A DNA stretch of 64,000 bases, taken from an uncultured Flavobacteriaceae bacterium (GTDB lineage Bacteria > Bacteroidota > Bacteroidia > Flavobacteriales > Flavobacteriaceae). The notes beneath the pieces are model-generated. The model did no database searches. It saw nothing but the letters and a program-made list of their open reading frames with translations, and had not been told where the DNA came from. A program made the translations under genes and the position numbers. Shown here in pieces: positions 16,647-24,901 of the stretch; the stretch's first letter is position 1, and every line of letters begins with the position of its first letter. Where the stretch lies: assembly GCA_947502495.1 (NCBI GenBank), contig CANNAC010000014.1, positions 1 through 64,000 on the forward strand, read 5' to 3'.

Positions 16647-19367
16647 ATGAAGAAAGCATTAAAAATTATTGGTATTACCTTACTTATTATTGTGGCACTT
16701 TTAGTTGCCATCCCTTTTATGTTTAAATCGCAAATCAAGGACATGGTAAAACGTTTTATTAACGAAAACATGAATGCTAAAGTAGCATTTAGCGACGTAA
16801 GCTTAAGCTTTTTAAGCAGCTTTCCGCAAGCACATGTTAGCGTAAACGACTTAGTGATCACCAACTTTGAACCTTTTAAAGACGAAACTTTTGCCACCGC
16901 AAAGTCTATTACTTTTGATATGTCTATAATGGAATTATTTAAAAAAGCTGACGAAGGACCAATTGTTGTAAACGCCATAAACGTAAACGAAGCTTTATTA
17001 ACATTAAAGACCAACAAATTTGGAGATGTAAACTACGATATCACCAAAAAAGAGGAAAATGAAACAGAAAGCACCAATACAGAGAACACTTCTAGCTTTA
17101 GTTTTGATATTAAGGATTATGCCATCAACAATAGTGCTTTCACGTATTTAGACGAAAAATCAAACATTACTTTTTATATCACCGAATTAAACCACTCTGG
17201 AAAAGGAACTTTTTCAGGTGAGGTTTCAGAACTAGACACCAATACAGAAGCAAGAGTAAGTTTAAAACTAGATAGCACAGAATACCTTAGCAACAACACT
17301 ATTAAATTAGATGCTTTAATAGATTTGGATTTAGAAAACAACAAATACACGTTTAAAGAAAACAAAGCTATAATCAATCAATTACCATTAGCATTTCAAG
17401 GATTTGTACAAATGGTAGACGAAGGTCAAAATATAGATATTTCTTTTGAAAACGCTGGTTCCGATTTCAAAGATTTCTTAGCTGTTGTACCTAAGGAATA
17501 TTCTAAAAACATAGAAAATGTAGCAACCACTGGAACCTTTAAAGTAATAGGGATCATAAAAGGATTGAGCAGCGATACCACTATTCCGCATTTAGATATC
17601 AATATAGCATCTAATAATGCTTCGTTTAAATATCCCGACTTACCAAAAAGTATAAAAAACATCATCATAAATGCATCGGTAAAAAACGATGACGGAAATG
17701 TAGATAACACATATGTAGATATTAAAACGTTAAACTTTAAAATAGATGAAGATAGCTTTAAGTCTTCAGCAACCTTAAAAAACATCACTAAAAACATGTT
17801 TGTAAACGCCGATATTGATGGTGTTTTAAATCTAGCAAACATCACCAAAGCGTATCCTGTAACTTTAGAAAAAGAATTAAGCGGAATTTTAAAAGCAAAG
17901 CTACATACTTCTTTTGATATGAATGCGTTAGAAACCAATGCATACCAACGCATTAAAAATAATGGAACAGTAAGCATTACTGATTTTATCTTTTCTGGAG
18001 AAGATATTGTAAATCCGATTCATATAAGCAAAGCAGATATTACTTTTCATCCTGGAACCGTTTCCCTAAACAGTTTTGATGCACGAACAGGAACTAGCGA
18101 CATAAACGCAACTGGAACAATTAACAACCTATTAGGATTCTTACTTAGTGATGGTAAGTTAAAAGGAGACTTTAATGTAAAGTCAAATACTTTTGCAGTA
18201 CATGATTTTATGGTTGCTGAAACAGAAGTAGCTTCCAACAACAAAACAACTACGAATGAAGAATCGCTTAAAATTCCAGCATTTTTAGACTGTAGTATTA
18301 AAGCAGATGCTAAAACCGTTTTATACGATAACTTAACCCTTAAAAATGTAAAAGGAAATCTAAAAATAAAAGACGAGCAAGCAACTTTAGAAAATCTAAC
18401 CTCGAACCTTTTTGATGGTGACATTGCCGTTTCTGGTTTAGTAGACACAAAAAGTAAGACGCCCCTTTTCAATATGAATCTTGGTATTGCTAATTTTGAT
18501 ATTTCTCAATCCTTTAAAGCTTTAGAGTTATTAAAAAGCTTAGCGCCTATTGCTAAAGTTTTACAAGGAAAACTAAATACAACCATTAATCTTTCTGGTG
18601 CTTTAGATGAGAGTTTTTCTCCAGATTTAGCTTCTGTTTCAGGTAATGCACTTGCCGAATTATTAACCACAGATATTTCTTCGGAAACCGCTCCTTTATT
18701 AAGCAAACTAAATGGAGCATTTCAATTTATAGATTTTGATAAGTTGGATTTAAAAGACTTAAAAACAAAATTAGAATTTAAAGACGGAAAAGTAAATGTC
18801 AAACCTTTCGATATTAAATACAAAGACATTAACATTACTGTAGATGGTTCACATGGTTTTGATAAAAGCATGGCATACAATTTGGTTTTACAAGTTCCTG
18901 CTACATACCTAGGAAGCGAAATCAACCAACTCATTGGTAAAATAAACGATCCTGCGGCAGATAAAATAACGATTCCTGTAACGGCCATAATTGGTGGTAC
19001 ATTTAGCGCTCCAACCGTTAAAACAGATTTAACAAGTGGTATTACTAATCTTACCAAGCAGCTAATTGAAATCGAAAAACAAAAACTTCTAAATCAAGGG
19101 ACACAACAATTACAAAACTTAATTGGAGACGCTTTAGGAGGAACAAAACCTAAAACCGATTCTACAAAAACACAAAATAGCAATCCAATTAAAAATGTAC
19201 TTAATGATATTATAGGAGGAAATACCACAAACACAAATACCTCAGATTCCACAAATACAGAAGCAACACCTACAAAGCCAACCGTTGAGGATGGTGTCAA
19301 GGACATTTTAGGTGGTCTTTTTGGAGGAAAAAAGAAGAAAGAAACCGTAAAAGACTCGATAGAGTAA
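16647..19367 (+). CDS. AsmA-family protein
   Basis: A 906-residue protein with one N-terminal membrane anchor (residues 5-27) and a long extracytoplasmic region. The start, MKKALKIIGITLLIIVALL, and the later DVSLSFLSSFPQAHVSVNDL are typical of AsmA/TamB-like proteins, which form long beta-groove bridges thought to carry phospholipids between inner and outer membranes. An AsmA-like C-terminal domain spans about residues 560-770. The last 80 residues are Asn/Thr/Lys-rich and low in complexity. It is a single gene ahead of rpsU. Function is assigned by family only. Confidence 0.85.
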   Translation: MKKALKIIGITLLIIVALLVAIPFMFKSQIKDMVKRFINENMNAKVAFSDVSLSFLSSFPQAHVSVNDLVITNFEPFKDETFATAKSITFDMSIMELFKKADEGPIVVNAINVNEALLTLKTNKFGDVNYDITKKEENETESTNTENTSSFSFDIKDYAINNSAFTYLDEKSNITFYITELNHSGKGTFSGEVSELDTNTEARVSLKLDSTEYLSNNTIKLDALIDLDLENNKYTFKENKAIINQLPLAFQGFVQMVDEGQNIDISFENAGSDFKDFLAVVPKEYSKNIENVATTGTFKVIGIIKGLSSDTTIPHLDINIASNNASFKYPDLPKSIKNIIINASVKNDDGNVDNTYVDIKTLNFKIDEDSFKSSATLKNITKNMFVNADIDGVLNLANITKAYPVTLEKELSGILKAKLHTSFDMNALETNAYQRIKNNGTVSITDFIFSGEDIVNPIHISKADITFHPGTVSLNSFDARTGTSDINATGTINNLLGFLLSDGKLKGDFNVKSNTFAVHDFMVAETEVASNNKTTTNEESLKIPAFLDCSIKADAKTVLYDNLTLKNVKGNLKIKDEQATLENLTSNLFDGDIAVSGLVDTKSKTPLFNMNLGIANFDISQSFKALELLKSLAPIAKVLQGKLNTTINLSGALDESFSPDLASVSGNALAELLTTDISSETAPLLSKLNGAFQFIDFDKLDLKDLKTKLEFKDGKVNVKPFDIKYKDINITVDGSHGFDKSMAYNLVLQVPATYLGSEINQLIGKINDPAADKITIPVTAIIGGTFSAPTVKTDLTSGITNLTKQLIEIEKQKLLNQGTQQLQNLIGDALGGTKPKTDSTKTQNSNPIKNVLNDIIGGNTTNTNTSDSTNTEATPTKPTVEDGVKDILGGLFGGKKKKETVKDSIE

Positions 19368-19447
19368 AAAAGAAGAAAAAAAAAGTAAATAAATATTATA
19401 AAATAAGAATAATTAATTACTTTTGCATCCACAATTAAAGATTCATT

Positions 19448-19642
19448 ATGTTAAGAATAGAAATAAAAGAAGGAGAAAATATAGAACGTGCTTTAAAACG
19501 TTACAAGCGTAAACACAGAAATGTGAAAGTTATGCAGAACTTAAGAGAAAACCAGTTTTTCACTAAACCATCTGTAAAACGTAGACGTCAAGTACAAAAA
19601 GCATCTTATATCCAAGGATTAAGAGACGCTGAAGATATTTAG
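19448..19642 (+). CDS. rpsU: Small ribosomal subunit protein bS21
   Basis: A 64-residue, very basic protein that starts MLRIEIKEGENIERALKRYK and continues with FTKPSVKRRRQVQKASY, the bS21 signature of Bacteroidota. It binds the 30S subunit near the anti-Shine-Dalgarno region of 16S rRNA. In this phylum it has been linked to the poor use of Shine-Dalgarno sequences. A -7-like TACTTTTG lies at 19418-19425. It is followed by its own terminator. Confidence 0.97.
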   Translation: MLRIEIKEGENIERALKRYKRKHRNVKVMQNLRENQFFTKPSVKRRRQVQKASYIQGLRDAEDI

Positions 19643-19670
19643 TAGTTACTCCTTTTTACATATATACAAG

Positions 19671-19702
19671 AACACGCTTTTTAATAAAAGCGTGTTTTTT
19701 TG
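19671..19702. terminator. Bidirectional terminator, rpsU and DUF2797 genes
   Basis: A perfect stem AACACGCTTTT/AAAAGCGTGTT is followed by a run of seven T. It lies between the convergent rpsU and DUF2797 genes and can serve both strands, although the plus-strand T tract is better. Confidence 0.8.
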
Positions 19703-19708
19703 TTTGCC

Positions 19709-20503
19709 TTAATCTACACTTATTTCGACAACCAAACCTTCATTAGATCTCACATTAAAAACGGTTTGATCTTCAAAAATGAGGTATTGTCCTTTTATAC
19801 CAACCAATTTACCAGAATAACTTCCTTGTTTTTTAATATTTAAGCTTTTTGGCTTTAAAGGATATTGTAACACAGGAAATTCTATATTGGTTTCTGTATT
19901 GCTTTCAATAAAATACTGTTTTGCTTCGTCTGGTATGTATTGTTTTAAACGTTCGCGCCAAACTACTAAATCTTCATCTGCAATTTCATTTTTCAACATG
20001 GTTCGCCAATTGGTTTTGTCGGCAACATGATCTTTTAAAGCAACCTCGGTAATTCCTGCTAAATACCTATTTGGCACTTCTACTATTTCAATAGCCTCAT
20101 GCGCACCTTGATCTATCCAACGTGTTGGCACTTGTCCTTTTCTGGTAACACCAACTTTTACATTACTAGAATTAGCCAAGTATACAATATGTGGCTGTAG
20201 CTGCACTTTCTTTTCGTAAGCTAAATCTCGATCTTCTTTATCTAAATGTGCTGTACTTAATTCTGGACGTATAATCCAATCTGCTGCTTGTGGAATATCG
20301 AAAAAACAGCTTTTACAAAAACCTTGTCTATAAATTTCTTTGTTCAAACCACAGCTTAAACATTGGTATTTTATAAACTTAATATCTATTGTCTTATCTA
20401 TCAATTGATTCATATTCAAGAAATCGCTCTCAAATATTAAATAATATTGAATCGGTTTTGCAAATTCGGTTGCCATTTTTGTTAAAACACCTTGGTAGAA
20501 CAT
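19709..20503 (-). CDS. DUF2797 protein with zinc-binding cysteines
   Basis: A 264-residue cytoplasmic protein of the DUF2797 family, whose function is unknown. Residues 48-66 hold two CxxC pairs (C48xxC51 and C63xxC66), a likely zinc site. Residues 107-160 read IVYLANSSNVKVGVTRKGQVPTRW and then GAHEAIEIVEVPNRYLAGITE, a region that looks like a GIY-YIG-like fold: IVYLA strand, R within QVPTRW, and the E in the following helix. I do not claim nuclease activity. It is convergent with rpsU. Confidence 0.85.
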   Translation of the reverse strand: MFYQGVLTKMATEFAKPIQYYLIFESDFLNMNQLIDKTIDIKFIKYQCLSCGLNKEIYRQGFCKSCFFDIPQAADWIIRPELSTAHLDKEDRDLAYEKKVQLQPHIVYLANSSNVKVGVTRKGQVPTRWIDQGAHEAIEIVEVPNRYLAGITEVALKDHVADKTNWRTMLKNEIADEDLVVWRERLKQYIPDEAKQYFIESNTETNIEFPVLQYPLKPKSLNIKKQGSYSGKLVGIKGQYLIFEDQTVFNVRSNEGLVVEISVD

Positions 20504-20638
20504 AAAAAAAAGTCTTATTTTTATCGTTGAAGATACTTATAAAGAATAAAGGTACTTCGAGAATATTTCAGCGTGAAATTAGTATCGAAAACGCAATTCG
20601 TATAAGCAAATCTAATTAAGAATAAAGATAGTATAAAT

Positions 20639-22153
20639 ATGGCAATTCCTATAGTCAATTCTATTGCTTCGTGGTTTTTAAAAAAGCGATTTCACCAAAT
20701 CGAATTATTTTTAAAATACCCAAACGAAGTCCAAACCGAATTACTGTTAGAGCTTATAGACACTGCTAAAGATACCGAGATTGGTAAACAATACGATTTT
20801 GCATCTATTAAAAACTACACGCAATTTGCAGCACGTGTTCCTATTTCTTGTTACGAAGATTTACAACCTAGTATTGAGCGTTCTAGAAAAGGAGAAAACA
20901 ATATCTTTTGGCCAACCCCTATTAAATGGTTTGCAAAATCTAGCGGAACTACAAACGCAAAAAGTAAATTTATTCCGGTTAGCACAGACTCTTTAGAAGA
21001 TTGTCATTATGCAGCAAGTAAAGATTTACTATGCATGTATTTAAATAACAATGAAGATTCACAGCTCTTTACTGGAAAAAGTTTACGTCTTGGTGGTAGT
21101 AAAGAACTTTATAAAGAAAACGGAACTGCTTTTGGAGATTTAAGCGCTATTTTGATTGATAATATGCCTTTTTGGGCCGAATTTAGTAGCACGCCAAGCA
21201 ACAAAGTTTCGCTAATGAGCGATTGGGAACATAAAATGCAAGCTATTGTAAATGAAACTATAAATGAAAACGTAACTAGTCTTGCCGGTGTACCTTCTTG
21301 GATGTTGGTATTACTAAACAATGTTTTAGAAACAACAGGAAAAGGAAATTTACACGAAATCTGGCCAAATTTAGAAGTTTATTTTCATGGTGGTGTGAGC
21401 TTTACGCCGTACCAACAGCAATACAAAAACATTTTACCAAACAGTAATTTTAAGTATTATGAAATTTATAATGCTTCGGAAGGATTCTTTGCGATTCAAG
21501 ATCGTAATAATTCCAACGAGTTACTACTCATGTTAGATTATGGTATTTTTTATGAATTTATCCCCATGGAAACCTATGGCGGTACTAACGAAAAAATAAT
21601 TCCGCTTGCCGAAGTAGAAATGGGCAAAAACTACGCGGTTCTTATCTCTACAAATGCTGGATTATGGCGTTACAAAATTGGAGATACTGTTAGATTTACT
21701 TCTACCAAACCATATAGAATAAAGGTTTCCGGACGCACAAAACACCATATTAATGTATTTGGAGAAGAACTGATTATTGAAAATGCAGAAGACGCACTAA
21801 AAACTGTTTGTAAAAAAACAAAAGCAGAAATTGTAGATTATACCGCTGCTCCAATTTTTATGCAAGGCAAAGAAAAAGGCGCCCATGAGTGGTTAATAGA
21901 ATTTAAAAAACCACCAAAAGACATACACATGTTTAACGAATTGTTTGACAATGCGTTAAAGTCTTTAAATTCGGACTACGAAGCAAAACGCTACAACAAC
22001 CTGACGCTTAATAAACCAACCGTTCATATTGCTAGAGAAAAACTATTTTACGATTGGCTAAAACAAAACAACAAACTTGGTGGGCAACACAAAATACCTA
22101 GACTTTCTAACACTAGAGATTATATCGAAGAGTTATTAAAACTAAATGGTTAA
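20639..22153 (+). CDS. GH3-family acyl-adenylating protein
   Basis: A 504-residue member of the GH3 branch of the ANL superfamily. In plants GH3 enzymes adenylate acyl acids and transfer them to amino acids; the bacterial substrates are unknown. The ATP loop AKSSGTTNAKSKFIPVS (about residues 102-118), the YNASEGFF motif (about 278), LWRYKIGDTVRF (about 342), and SGRTKHHINVFGEE (about 364) are seen. Length matches the family. It is a single gene, start ATG 20639, with no operon partner. Confidence 0.88.
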   Translation: MAIPIVNSIASWFLKKRFHQIELFLKYPNEVQTELLLELIDTAKDTEIGKQYDFASIKNYTQFAARVPISCYEDLQPSIERSRKGENNIFWPTPIKWFAKSSGTTNAKSKFIPVSTDSLEDCHYAASKDLLCMYLNNNEDSQLFTGKSLRLGGSKELYKENGTAFGDLSAILIDNMPFWAEFSSTPSNKVSLMSDWEHKMQAIVNETINENVTSLAGVPSWMLVLLNNVLETTGKGNLHEIWPNLEVYFHGGVSFTPYQQQYKNILPNSNFKYYEIYNASEGFFAIQDRNNSNELLLMLDYGIFYEFIPMETYGGTNEKIIPLAEVEMGKNYAVLISTNAGLWRYKIGDTVRFTSTKPYRIKVSGRTKHHINVFGEELIIENAEDALKTVCKKTKAEIVDYTAAPIFMQGKEKGAHEWLIEFKKPPKDIHMFNELFDNALKSLNSDYEAKRYNNLTLNKPTVHIAREKLFYDWLKQNNKLGGQHKIPRLSNTRDYIEELLKLNG

Positions 22154-22339
22154 CGCTGAATGCTTTTATACTGAAAGTAGTTAATCGAAGAAAAAAACAA
22201 TCTATTTTCTTACAACGAGTATAACTCATACTTTGTCTAAAAGAGTTAATTATTTAGGAAATTAAAACTACTTTAGCCTTGCTATTAATCGATTATCATA
22301 TACTAATGTAGTATTAATTATCGTCCAAAAACAATAAAA

Positions 22340-22371
22340 AAACCAAGCAAATTGCTTGGTTTTTTTTTTAT
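22340..22371. terminator. Bidirectional terminator between GH3 and MerR-type genes
   Basis: Stem AAACCAAGCA/TGCTTGGTTT is flanked by A and T runs on both sides, so it can end both the rightward GH3 gene and the leftward regulator gene. Confidence 0.85.
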
Positions 22372-22381
22372 TATTCCAATT

Positions 22382-23248
22382 TTATCTTTTTAAGAGATGT
22401 ATTAGTTCTTCGGGATGCGTTAAGTATTTCACCCTTTTATCTTGGTCAACATTATCTAGAATAGTTGGGTTTCCGGAAACCAAAAGTGGAATATTTCCTT
22501 GGGCTAATATCGTATCCATTTTACTAGAAACAGATTCTTCAGTTGGTGTCACAAACATAGACAGCATTAATTCTGGTTTAATTTCCTCTATAACTTGTTT
22601 GATATTTTCCGTAGGCACATTTTGTCCTAAGTAATACACTTTCCAACCCATTTCTCTTGCTATATAATACGCGAGTAAAAGTCCTATTTCATGATGTTCT
22701 CCTTCTGTCAAAAACATCAATATACTAGGAGATTCCTTATGAGGATAAGCAAGTAAATCAATCGCTGCAAACATTTTTTTCTTAACTAAATTAGAAATAA
22801 AATGTTCTTGAGCAGGCATTACTTTATTAATACCCCAAAGCACTCCTACTTGGTTTAGAAAAGGATAAACAAGTTCTGAAGTAGTAGCTAATAATCCTTT
22901 TTTAACAATTTGAGCTCTTAATATTTCATTAAACGTTACTTCATCCATATCTAGCATACTAATCACTAGTGCGCTAATTTCATCTTCATAATTTCCCGAA
23001 ATAAATTTATCTGAAATCGCTTGGTGAATTTCGGTATCCGACATCTTATCTATTTTAGAGATCCGATAACCATTCCTTGTTAACACCGCAATATTCAACA
23101 ATTTTTTCAATTGTAAATCCGAATAATACCTAATGTTAGTATCTGTTCTTTCCGGATTTAGAAAATTATATCTGGTTTCCCATTTCCTTAAAGTGTGCGC
23201 TTTGATCCCTGTTAAAGTCACAATTTGGGCCATTGTATATTTACTCAT
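22382..23248 (-). CDS. MerR-type regulator with CarH-like B12 domain
   Basis: A 288-residue transcription factor. Residues 1-70 form a MerR winged helix (YTMAQIVTLTGIKAHTLRKWE). Residues 85-165 form the four-helix domain, with W138-x9-E148-H149, the same W-x9-EH layout that caps adenosylcobalamin in CarH. Residues 170-285 are the B12-binding Rossmann domain, with GEHHEIG placing His186 at the cobalt-ligand position. CarH/LitR proteins repress carotenoid genes in the dark and release DNA when light breaks the Co-C bond. It is divergent from the FAS1-crt operon and separated by 151 bp with several TGTCTA half-sites. I infer a B12-dependent photoreceptor; cobalamin binding is not proven. Confidence 0.85.
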   Translation of the reverse strand: MSKYTMAQIVTLTGIKAHTLRKWETRYNFLNPERTDTNIRYYSDLQLKKLLNIAVLTRNGYRISKIDKMSDTEIHQAISDKFISGNYEDEISALVISMLDMDEVTFNEILRAQIVKKGLLATTSELVYPFLNQVGVLWGINKVMPAQEHFISNLVKKKMFAAIDLLAYPHKESPSILMFLTEGEHHEIGLLLAYYIAREMGWKVYYLGQNVPTENIKQVIEEIKPELMLSMFVTPTEESVSSKMDTILAQGNIPLLVSGNPTILDNVDQDKRVKYLTHPEELIHLLKR

Positions 23249-23397
23249 GTCTAATTATTTACTAGACAAAGTTAAACAAAAAAACAGGAAATCCATATTT
23301 CAAGTAAAAAATTTTTGTCTAACTTTTTATTTTATTTATTTGACAAACTAAATAAATTTTATATATTTGTCCAAATAATAACAAAAAACATTAGACA
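23248..23397. promoter_or_regulatory. TGTCTA/TAGACA half-sites in divergent promoter region
   Basis: TGTCTA-N9-TAGACA forms an inverted repeat at 23248-23268, overlapping the first base of the regulator's start codon. Further half-sites are TGTCTA 23316-23321, TTGACA 23340-23345 (overlapping the -33 element), TGTCCA 23368-23373 (overlapping the end of the -7 element) and TAGACA 23392-23397. The spacing fits binding of several MerR-type dimers that would block both genes. Confidence 0.5.
23340..23369 (+). promoter_or_regulatory. Promoter of the FAS1-crt transcription unit
   Basis: TTG (23340-23342), 19 bases, and TATATTTG (23362-23369) match the Bacteroidota -33/-7 promoter exactly. The start of transcription would be near 23376, 24 bases before the FAS1 start codon. 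Confidence 0.7.
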
Positions 23398-23399
23398 TT

Positions 23400-24818
23400 A
23401 TGAAAACGAAATTCTTTTTTATCGCACTTTTTAGTCTATCCTTATTAACAACATCTTGCAGTAATGATGATGATAGTTCTAATACCCCAACTACTCCTAC
23501 TCCAAATATTGTAGAATTAGCGCAAGCAACACCAGATTTAAGTTCTTTAGTAACTGCTTTATCTAGAGCAGACGGAAACTTAGTTTCTGTTTTAAGCGGA
23601 ACCGGACCTTTTACTGTTCTTGCTCCAACGAATGCCGCATTTTCAGCATTCTTATCTGCTAACGGCTTTGCGTCTTTAGAAGATGTACCAACAGATGTAT
23701 TATCTCAAGTACTTTTAAATCATGTAATTATGGCAGATGTTTCATCAAGTGATTTAGCCACTATGGGTTCTGGATACACTTCGGGAAGTGCTAGTGGTCC
23801 TGATGGTTTAAACATTAGTATCTATTTTGATGCATCAGGAAGTGTGATGTTTAATAACGTTGCAACAGTTACTACCGCAGATGCAGATGCTTCTAACGGA
23901 ACTGTACATATTATAGATGCTGTACTGGCACTACCAAGCGTAGTAGATCATGCAGTTGTAAATCCAGCTTTCTCCAATTTAGTTGCTGCCTTGGGTGCCG
24001 CAGATGGAGATTTAGTAAACGTGCTTAGTGGTACTGGGCCATTTACTGTTTTAGCTCCAGATGATGCTGCATTTAGCACATTTTTAAATGGTACTCCTTT
24101 AGCTAATGTAGATACTGCTGTGCTTTCTCAAATATTATTGAATCATGTTATAATTGGTTCCACAGTAACTTCAACTGCTTTAGTAGATGCTGGGGCTGGA
24201 TATGAAAACACAGGCGCTAGCGGTCCTGGAGGGAATGCTTTAAGTTTGTATTATAATACTTCAAATGGTGTAATGTTTAATGGAATATCTACAGTGACAC
24301 AAGCAGATGTAGTAGGTACTAACGGAATTATTCACGCAGTAGATACCGTAATTGACATACCAACGGTAGTTACTTTTGCGGTTGCAGATCCAAATTTTTC
24401 AACGCTTGTTACTGCTTTAACAACTTTAACGCCTGCAACAGATTTTGCTGGTATATTATCTAGAACAGCAACAGGAAACGCAGACACTTTAGATCCTGAT
24501 TTCACTGTATTTGCACCAACAAATGATGCCTTTGCTGCTTTAGCTGCAATTCCTACGGAAGGACCTTTAACACAAATATTATTACATCACGTAATTAAAG
24601 AAGCTAACATAACTTCTAGTATGTTAAATAATCCAGGAGATACTACTGCTGCAACATTAGAAGGTGATAATATCACGATTACACTACCAGGATCTGGAAG
24701 CAACATTGCAGACATTACTGATGGATCTGGAGCTACAGATATTGGTATCGTAGCAGTGGATGTGCAAGCTGGAAATGGTGTAATACACGTTATCAATAAA
24801 GTAATGATTAACAACTAA
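23400..24818 (+). CDS. Lipoprotein with three FAS1 (fasciclin) domains
   Basis: A 472-residue lipoprotein with signal peptide and lipobox LTTSC (Cys20). Three FAS1 repeats span about residues 38-183, 184-322 and 325-470; each has the H1 and H2 signatures (TVLAPTNAAFSAFL, TVLAPDDAAFSTFL and TVFAPTNDAFAAL, then VHIIDAVLALP, IHAVDTVIDIP and IHVINKVMI). FAS1 domains mediate adhesion or cell-surface contacts. It is the first gene after the divergent promoter and probably shares regulation with crtIBZ and the cyclase. Some FAS1-domain proteins bind carotenoids (for example algal AstaP-type proteins), so carotenoid binding deserves a test, but I only infer this from position. Confidence 0.88.
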   Translation: MKTKFFFIALFSLSLLTTSCSNDDDSSNTPTTPTPNIVELAQATPDLSSLVTALSRADGNLVSVLSGTGPFTVLAPTNAAFSAFLSANGFASLEDVPTDVLSQVLLNHVIMADVSSSDLATMGSGYTSGSASGPDGLNISIYFDASGSVMFNNVATVTTADADASNGTVHIIDAVLALPSVVDHAVVNPAFSNLVAALGAADGDLVNVLSGTGPFTVLAPDDAAFSTFLNGTPLANVDTAVLSQILLNHVIIGSTVTSTALVDAGAGYENTGASGPGGNALSLYYNTSNGVMFNGISTVTQADVVGTNGIIHAVDTVIDIPTVVTFAVADPNFSTLVTALTTLTPATDFAGILSRTATGNADTLDPDFTVFAPTNDAFAALAAIPTEGPLTQILLHHVIKEANITSSMLNNPGDTTAATLEGDNITITLPGSGSNIADITDGSGATDIGIVAVDVQAGNGVIHVINKVMINN

Positions 24819-24852
24819 AATATATCAATTCCCTTAAATTGATTATCTTAAT

Positions 24853-24889
24853 AAACCGACAACGCAATTATGTTGTCGGTTTATTTAAT
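24853..24889 (+). terminator. Hairpin between FAS1 gene and crtI
   Basis: An 11-bp perfect stem AAACCGACAAC/GTTGTCGGTTT is followed by TTATTTAATT, only 20 bp before crtI. With such a weak T tract and no promoter in the gap, it may be a partial terminator or an mRNA-stabilising hairpin that sets the ratio of FAS1 to crt transcripts. Confidence 0.6.
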
Positions 24890-24901
24890 TAGAAACACAA
24901 A

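Noticed and set aside
17426-19057. Several long minus-strand frames inside the AsmA-like gene
   Set aside because: They follow from the biased codon use of the AsmA gene; none has a recognisable domain or a start region.
23267-23303. Full promoter for the MerR-type gene
   Set aside because: A -7 element (TAACTTTG, minus strand) is present, but the nearest TTG is 26 bases away, outside the usual 17-23 range.
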